From Chthoniobacterales bacterium (GTDB lineage Bacteria > Verrucomicrobiota > Verrucomicrobiia > Chthoniobacterales > UBA10450), in NCBI GenBank assembly GCA_025935755.1, contig JAICUQ010000004.1, forward strand, positions 1-64,000: DNA of 64,000 nt, in the 5' to 3' direction. Under the pieces are notes generated by a model, which made no database searches, had not been told where the DNA came from, and saw nothing but the letters and a program-made list of their open reading frames with translations. Both the position numbers and the translations under genes were made by a program. Shown piece after piece: positions 58,707-64,000 of the stretch (its first letter is position 1; each line of letters opens with the position of its first letter).

Positions 58707-61484
58707 ATGGCGAAGGAAGGTTCAGCGGTTAATCCCTCTCTTCCATTGCATGAGGTACTGGAAGCCGAGTTTTGCGCTTTGCATGGGAAACTGCCAGCTG
58801 ATTATCCCAGCTCGAACGATGCCAATGTTCGGCTTCGCGCGATCTGGGCCGCGGTGCATGGTCTGCCGGATAGACGTGCTGCACTTTGCATTTCCGGCGG
58901 CGGCATTCGCAGCGCGACGTTTGGATTGGGAATTTTGCAGGGCCTGGCACGGTGCGGGTTACTGGAAAAATTCCACTATCTTTCCACCGTTTCTGGCGGC
59001 GGATATATCGGCAGTTGGCTAAGCGCCTGGATTAACCGTGCTGGCCTAACAAGTGTTACTGCTCAACTTGCCGGTCAGAACGAGCACACCAGGCCGAATC
59101 CGGAGCCGATCGAGATCCAGAACCTGCGCAGCTACAGCAACTATTTGAGCCCGCGGCTCGGGATGTTCTCGGCGGATAGTTGGACCCTTGTAGGCAGTTA
59201 TCTGCGCAATCTTCTTTTGAACTGGGGCGTGATCATTCCACTGCTCGCGGCCTTTCTCGCGCTGCCGTGGATGTTCAGCTCAATTGTGATGATGGATCCG
59301 CCGGTGCGCAGCGACGCGCCACTCTGGATCGGAGCGGCGCTGATTGTGATTGGCGTCGCTTACATGGGACTTAACCTGCCCTGCGGCCGTAATCTGCGAT
59401 GGGATCAACCGCGCTTCCTGCGATTCTGTCTTCTGCCGCTTTTCCTCGCCTCGATCTTGATGACCATCTATTGGGCGTGGTTCAATTATTACGGACGTCC
59501 CCTGATTGCGTGGCCATTGTTCGGCTTTGGACAACCGCGGACCTGGGTGCCGTTTCTCTATCTTGGAATCGCACTCCATATCGTTTCGTGGCTGACCTCG
59601 CTTCTTCCCGCGCATGGATTTCGAACCCTGGAATTTTTTGCGGTGGTGATCTCCGGGGCGATTGGGGGAGTGCTCCTGTGGTTCGGGGCGCAAAAGTTGT
59701 TCCCGCATCCGGTGATGCAAATGGAATTGTACATCTGCCTGGCTGTTCCAGGGTTCATGGCGCTGTTTTTCCTGGCGATCATGGTCTTCGCAGGAATTTC
59801 GAGCCGCTGGACCAACGATTCCGATCGCGAGTGGTGGGGGCGCGCCACCGGTTGGCTGCTGGCAGTTGCATTTGGATGGCTGCTCATGAGTGGGCTGGTC
59901 GTGTTCGGACCGCTTTCGCTAAGGTGGACATGGTCTTTCGTCACCACCGGAGGTCTGGCAGCACTTTTCACCGTCCTGGGCGGCCGCAGCCCGCTGGTTG
60001 CGGCCACTCAAAAGGAACGGGCAACCGCCAGTCCGCTTGGCGTGATTATGTCCAAGGCGTCCACCATAGCCGCTATGATTTTCGCGGCGGTGCTGTTGAT
60101 TCTCATCACCGAGGCGATCACCTCGGTGATGAAGAAGGTTATTCAGACTTATCACGTTCAACTGAGTTATCACGCGATGTTGGACTCCAAATCGGGGTTG
60201 CTCGGTCGCGCGGAGGAATATCTCAATGTGATTTTCTACACGCCGTGGTGGCTGGTGTTTCCGTTTGCCGCGGCGCTTTTTCTTGCCGGAGTCGCGATGG
60301 CGCGTTTGATCAACGCCAACAAGTTTTCGCTGCACGGCGTGTATCGCGAACGGTTGATTCGCGCTTATCTCGGCGCTTCGAATTCAAACCGGAAACAAAA
60401 TCCGTTCACCGGGTTCGACGACGATGACAACATCAAAATGCGGGATCTTTGGCGGCAGGACAAATTCAACGGTAAACTAATGCCCGTTGTAAACATTGCG
60501 CTCAACCTGGTATCTGGTGAAAAGCTTGGCTGGCAGGAGCGCAAGGCGCAGAGCTTCACCGTCAGTCCGTTACACTGCGGATCATCAGCGATGTGCCCGG
60601 GCTATCGTTCCACGACTGGCGGGGATGGAACCGTGTACGGTGGGCACCAGGGAATCTCGCTTGGATCAGCGATCACCATATCCGGCGCCGCCGCCAGTCC
60701 TAACATGGGCTATCACTCGTCGCCTTTCGTCACATTCATCCTGACATTGCTCAACGTTCGCCTCGGTGCATGGCTTGGAAATCCGGGCCAGGCAGGCGAT
60801 CACACGTTTCAACTTGGATATCCCGAAAGCAGTGTGCAGCCGATCATTGATGAAGCCCTCGGCCTAACGAACGACAAAAGCCCATATGTGTATCTTTCCG
60901 ATGGCGGCCATTTCGAAAACCTTGGTCTCTACGAGATGGTGCTGCGTCGCTGCCATTTCATTGTCGTCAGCGACGCCGGCGAAGACCCTGAATGTTCATT
61001 CGCTGACCTTGGTGAAGCGGTGCGAAAAATTCGGGTGGATTTCGGGATTCCGATTGATTTCGATCAGATCAATATCTATCCCCGCAGCCAAATTGAGGCA
61101 GCGAAACAGCATGGCCATAACTGCGCGATTGGCCGGATCCGATATTCAGCAGTCGACGGTTCCACTGCTCCTGACGGCATTATTGTTTACATCAAACCGG
61201 TGTGTTACGGCGATGAGCCGCGCGACATCTACGAATACTTCAAGAGGAGTGAAGCGTTTCCAAACGAGAGCACGGCTGATCAATTTTTTTCCGAATCGCA
61301 ATTCGAAAGCTATCGGATGCTTGGCGCTTACACCATGGAGAAACTCTGCGGGGATTGCACCGAAGATTTTCGGAGCTTCACCGCTGAAATTCTGAGAACA
61401 CACCTCAAGGTTGAAGCTCCCGATTGGCTGGCAACCCTGATCCAAAGTCCGCCTGCCGAGCGAGGCAACGCAGTTCCTGCCTGA
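58707..61484 (+). CDS. patatin-like phospholipase with inserted multi-pass membrane domain
   Basis: About 925 residues. The patatin fold is split. The N-terminal part has the oxyanion loop CISGGGIRSATFGLG (near 60-75) and nucleophile S96 in LSTVSGGGYIGSW. The catalytic aspartate D732 is in YLSDGGHFENLGLYE near the C-terminus. Between them are about ten membrane helices (about 170-520) and a soluble stretch. Both catalytic residues are intact, so lipid acyl hydrolysis at the membrane is plausible. ATG 58707 is chosen; TTG 58671 is possible. Confidence 0.82.
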   Translation: MAKEGSAVNPSLPLHEVLEAEFCALHGKLPADYPSSNDANVRLRAIWAAVHGLPDRRAALCISGGGIRSATFGLGILQGLARCGLLEKFHYLSTVSGGGYIGSWLSAWINRAGLTSVTAQLAGQNEHTRPNPEPIEIQNLRSYSNYLSPRLGMFSADSWTLVGSYLRNLLLNWGVIIPLLAAFLALPWMFSSIVMMDPPVRSDAPLWIGAALIVIGVAYMGLNLPCGRNLRWDQPRFLRFCLLPLFLASILMTIYWAWFNYYGRPLIAWPLFGFGQPRTWVPFLYLGIALHIVSWLTSLLPAHGFRTLEFFAVVISGAIGGVLLWFGAQKLFPHPVMQMELYICLAVPGFMALFFLAIMVFAGISSRWTNDSDREWWGRATGWLLAVAFGWLLMSGLVVFGPLSLRWTWSFVTTGGLAALFTVLGGRSPLVAATQKERATASPLGVIMSKASTIAAMIFAAVLLILITEAITSVMKKVIQTYHVQLSYHAMLDSKSGLLGRAEEYLNVIFYTPWWLVFPFAAALFLAGVAMARLINANKFSLHGVYRERLIRAYLGASNSNRKQNPFTGFDDDDNIKMRDLWRQDKFNGKLMPVVNIALNLVSGEKLGWQERKAQSFTVSPLHCGSSAMCPGYRSTTGGDGTVYGGHQGISLGSAITISGAAASPNMGYHSSPFVTFILTLLNVRLGAWLGNPGQAGDHTFQLGYPESSVQPIIDEALGLTNDKSPYVYLSDGGHFENLGLYEMVLRRCHFIVVSDAGEDPECSFADLGEAVRKIRVDFGIPIDFDQINIYPRSQIEAAKQHGHNCAIGRIRYSAVDGSTAPDGIIVYIKPVCYGDEPRDIYEYFKRSEAFPNESTADQFFSESQFESYRMLGAYTMEKLCGDCTEDFRSFTAEILRTHLKVEAPDWLATLIQSPPAERGNAVPA

Positions 61485-61517
61485 CCAGGAGTTCCAAACC
61501 GCGACACGTCGTGGTTA

Positions 61518-62198
61518 TCACCATGCTTCGGTCTGTGCTCGTTGCTCGATCTGCTCCAGACTCGGATCGGTGTTGCTGATCCAATTTCGCGCCTGATTGA
61601 TCTCCGTTGCGTTGACTGGAATCGCGCGCGGAATCTCTTCGCCTCTCGCTACGAGGCCGCCTTCATATTTCACTGCTTTGCCGCGTTTGATGGGGAACTT
61701 CCAATGGTGCCCAAATTTGTAGAGCGCGTAGTACATGGTCTTGGCTTCGGTGCCTCCCACTCCGCTGCAACGCATGGCATAATAAAACATCCGGTCGCAA
61801 TCCTGCCACGGTCGTCTGTGCTCGCCGTATGCGACATCGTGCAGCACGGAAGCATTGCGATATTTGCCTTCAAACGGTCCACCCATGAAAGACCACAGAT
61901 AGCGCGGAATGGACGCGCCATCGACGACCGAACCAATCGGTGCAACCCACACTTCCCCTTTCGGATCGGTATAGCGCAGCTCAGTTAAAAGCGTCATCGT
62001 TCGACCGTCCGGATTCCACTTCGTTACCGGCTCGCCGTCGTAATGTCCCCATCTGGTCGCCCCGGGAATCGTTTGATCGATGCCGGGCTGGGTATCCGCG
62101 CTATGACTCGAGGCGCACCCGGCCAATCCTGTTGCCAACAACGCAATCAACGCGAAGAATGGACTTCCCTTGCTCCTCAACATGACCGCAACGTTCAT
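61518..62198 (-). CDS. DUF1353 family lipoprotein
   Basis: 226 residues. The lipobox LAGC gives a lipoprotein. The DUF1353 core has VWVAPIGSVVDGASIPRYLW, then ASVLHDVAYGEHRRPWQDCDR and TMYYALYKFG. Phage relatives are baseplate or tail proteins; chromosomal copies have no known role. ATG 62198 or 62183 are both possible. Divergent from the hydrolase gene, with 32 bp between starts. Confidence 0.85.
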   Translation of the reverse strand: MNVAVMLRSKGSPFFALIALLATGLAGCASSHSADTQPGIDQTIPGATRWGHYDGEPVTKWNPDGRTMTLLTELRYTDPKGEVWVAPIGSVVDGASIPRYLWSFMGGPFEGKYRNASVLHDVAYGEHRRPWQDCDRMFYYAMRCSGVGGTEAKTMYYALYKFGHHWKFPIKRGKAVKYEGGLVARGEEIPRAIPVNATEINQARNWISNTDPSLEQIEQRAQTEAW

Positions 62199-62230
62199 CG
62201 CGCAACACGCAAGATTCAACTCCCGGGACC

Positions 62231-63052
62231 ATGTCTGACAGTGCGGCATTATTTGCGACAGTTGCCGTGGACGGAGGCGAAATCGTGTGTCGCACGATCG
62301 GGAAAGGTCGCCCGCTTGTAGTCTTAAATGGGTTCGCTGCAACCAGTGCAGATTGGGATCCGTCCTTTATCGATCGACTCGCGTCATCTAACCAACTCAT
62401 ACTGGTGAATAACCGCGGCATCGGCGGTTCGACGGACGACGGACAGTCATTTGATATAGCGAAGCTTGCGGATGATGCCGCGCGCGTAATCGAAACCCTC
62501 GGCATCCAACGCGCGAGTGTGATGGGCTGGTCAATGGGTGGATTTATCGCGCAGGCATTGGCAGTGAAGTACCCGGATCGCGTCGACAAGCTCGTCCTGT
62601 TGTCAACGGACACGGGCGGAAGCGAAGCAGACCTCGCCCCGTCGGGCGTCTGGTCGGCACTTCTGGACACGTCAGGCGCCCCTAACGAGCAAGCACGGCG
62701 CTTGTTGTTCCTGCTTTTTCCAAACAACGCCGCCGAATCTTTCTACCGACAATTCGGCGGCATCGTTGCAGCGGCCCGGACGCAATTATCAGTTGAGCTC
62801 TTGAACCGTCAGGCTGCGGCGATGGACGCATGGCATCGCAATGGCGTCTCTAGCCGACTGCGAGAGATCCGCGTGCCGGTGTTAATTGCCACCGGAACGG
62901 AGGACATCGTGATTCCTGCTTCAAATGCCCTGAAACTCGCGAACGCAATTCCCGGCGCCTGGCTCGCTCAGTTCCCTCACGGCGGCCACGCCTTTATCGC
63001 CCAGTTTCCCCAGACGCTCGCCAATCTGATCAACGTCTTCCTGGCGACTTGA
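62231..63052 (+). CDS. alpha/beta hydrolase
   Basis: 273 residues. The nucleophile elbow is VMGWSMGGFIAQALA, the acid lies in IATGTEDIVIP, and the histidine in FPHGGHAFIAQFP. The oxyanion region is LNGFAATSADWDPSF. No signal peptide, so cytosolic. Generic esterase, lyase or peroxidase-like roles are possible. Divergent from the DUF1353 lipoprotein gene. Confidence 0.88.
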   Translation: MSDSAALFATVAVDGGEIVCRTIGKGRPLVVLNGFAATSADWDPSFIDRLASSNQLILVNNRGIGGSTDDGQSFDIAKLADDAARVIETLGIQRASVMGWSMGGFIAQALAVKYPDRVDKLVLLSTDTGGSEADLAPSGVWSALLDTSGAPNEQARRLLFLLFPNNAAESFYRQFGGIVAAARTQLSVELLNRQAAAMDAWHRNGVSSRLREIRVPVLIATGTEDIVIPASNALKLANAIPGAWLAQFPHGGHAFIAQFPQTLANLINVFLAT

Positions 63053-63108
63053 TGAAGTCGACTCGAACGCGTGAAGACACTCCTTCATCGAAAACCCGAT
63101 CGCAATGG

Positions 63109-63783
63109 TCAGGTGACTCCGTCTTTCGCTTTGCGCGCCGCCGCTACGAACGCCGACACTTTTTCCAGATCTTTCGTATGCGTGCCGTCGTCTCTGTCGG
63201 TTTTGGTCTTGGAATCGACGCCGGCAGGGCGCGCCGCACGGATGGCGTCCTGAACGTTCTCAGGTCCTAATCCGCCGGCGATGATCACCGGAATGCGCAC
63301 ACTTCCAATGATACGCCTGTCCAACTCCCAGCTGTGAGTCACACCCAGGGCGCCGACTTGCCGATCACCAGATTCGTAACTGTCGAGAAGTAGCCAATTC
63401 GCAATCCCCTCGTAAGAACGAGCAAGCGCAATGCTGGTTTCGTCAACGACTGGAATGCTCCTCATCAGCGAGATTTGCGGAAACTCGGACTTCAGTGTTC
63501 GCAACTGCGCGGGGGAGAGTTGCTCGGGCGCCGCGCCGAGATGCAGTATTGCCGGCCTTAGCTCATGGGTGATCCGCGCAATGAGATCCACGTCGTCAGA
63601 AAGCGATAAGAGCAAGGCCTTTGAGTGTGAGCGGACCGCCGCGAAGATCTCCCGCGCCTGTTCGATTGTCTGCTCGCGAGGAAACGAGCCATCGCCGACC
63701 AGGACCCCAATATGATCGACGCCCATTGCGCCGAGCGCGCGGGCCTCTGCGCCTGTCGTAACTTCGTAGATTTGGACGATCAT
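63109..63783 (-). CDS. TrpF-like (phosphoribosylanthranilate isomerase superfamily) protein lacking the catalytic Cys
   Basis: 224 residues of the beta/alpha-barrel type. True TrpF begins KICG, whose cysteine is the general base. Here the strand reads VQIYEV. The region of the general acid, LLLDSYESG, is kept, and IAGGLGPENVQDAIRAARPAGVD gives the phosphate site. However, the VDxSSG segment is replaced by DSKTKTD. A different isomerase or non-catalytic role is likely. ATG 63783 is chosen; ATG 63810 is possible. No other trp gene is in the window. Confidence 0.7.
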   Translation of the reverse strand: MIVQIYEVTTGAEARALGAMGVDHIGVLVGDGSFPREQTIEQAREIFAAVRSHSKALLLSLSDDVDLIARITHELRPAILHLGAAPEQLSPAQLRTLKSEFPQISLMRSIPVVDETSIALARSYEGIANWLLLDSYESGDRQVGALGVTHSWELDRRIIGSVRIPVIIAGGLGPENVQDAIRAARPAGVDSKTKTDRDDGTHTKDLEKVSAFVAAARKAKDGVT

Positions 63784-64000
63784 GCCGCAATTGGAATCGC
63801 TGGCAAACATCCAGCAAACACGGCATGAGCACGATACTTCTCGTGCTCACACCAGCTTGTCAGCTCGAAACTTCGCTCGGCGTTTCAGTTCGCGGCTTAA
63901 AGATTCCGCGCGCGCTCAGCGCGTCCAGGCTCTCCAGCGTTTACGGATTGGTTTTGCATACCGCTCTACGTCCACCTTTTTCCATCGCTTAACGCCGTTA
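63784..64000. other. right edge, no confident gene
   Basis: A minus-strand frame open to the edge (63916-64000) encodes the basic stretch NGVKRWKKVDVERYAKPI and more, ending at TGA 63916. It could be the C-terminus of a gene beyond the window, but it is too short to judge. Confidence 0.3.

Noticed and set aside
59399-60427. 342-codon plus-strand ORF
   Set aside because: Out-of-frame shadow of the patatin-like gene, rich in Arg and Cys.

Overview
The window looks like a chromosomal segment from a soil-type Verrucomicrobiota bacterium (Chthoniobacterales-like). This is inferred, not proven. The basis is the mix of gene families: an ECF sigma factor paired with a serine/threonine kinase, the CQARM-type Gfo/Idh protein, DUF2339/DUF3999, HAF-repeat and Kelch secreted proteins, REP/RAYT repeats, and an integrase remnant beside a tRNA. 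Coding density is high, with 40-odd intact genes on both strands.

Region 1 (1-9.2 kb): a truncated Coa1-like protein, Mrp, then the pyrimidine genes pyrR-pyrB-pyrC. A near-canonical PyrR RNA-binding hairpin lies just before the pyrR ribosome binding site, and REPIN-like elements sit directly before the pyrB and pyrC starts. A CBS protein, a REP-associated transposase inside inverted repeats, and a GT-C-like membrane protein follow. Region 2 (9.2-22 kb): a frameshifted DUF4874/DUF4832 gene, tandem sulfotransferases, a CPA1 antiporter, HxlR, an HtrA-like protease, purD coupled to a degenerate S41 protein, ribosomal protein bL28, and an oxidoreductase.

Region 3 (22.1-28.6 kb) is the most unusual. 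It holds an ECF sigma factor, a large membrane Ser/Thr kinase with TolB-like and TPR domains, and three tiny basic peptides sharing the core DLK-x2-KD-x-(K/R)-GG. One peptide is translationally coupled to a TPR protein. A beta-rich secreted protein completes the set. Three copies of a roughly 50-bp upstream element with ECF-promoter geometry (GTAAG-N16-GTC) sit before peptide 1, the secreted protein and peptide 3. I propose a sigma/kinase-controlled short-peptide regulon.

Region 4 (28.7-49.5 kb): mostly housekeeping and accessory genes. These include a DUF3999/DUF2339 pair, LysR, a peroxiredoxin, hflK/hflC separated by a repeat of the RAYT-flank family, the methylcitrate genes prpD-prpB-prpC, a thioesterase, an intact class A beta-lactamase, and ada.

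Region 5 (49.4-55 kb): tRNA-Arg(TCT) is followed by a broken integrase, a tRNA-Ser 3' fragment and a 1394-residue Kelch/P-domain protein. A perfect 39-bp copy of the tRNA-Arg 5' half then closes a roughly 5.2-kb decayed integrative island. Region 6 (55-64 kb): secreted, lipoprotein and hydrolase genes, a patatin-like protein split by a multi-pass membrane domain, and a TrpF-like protein lacking the usual catalytic cysteine.
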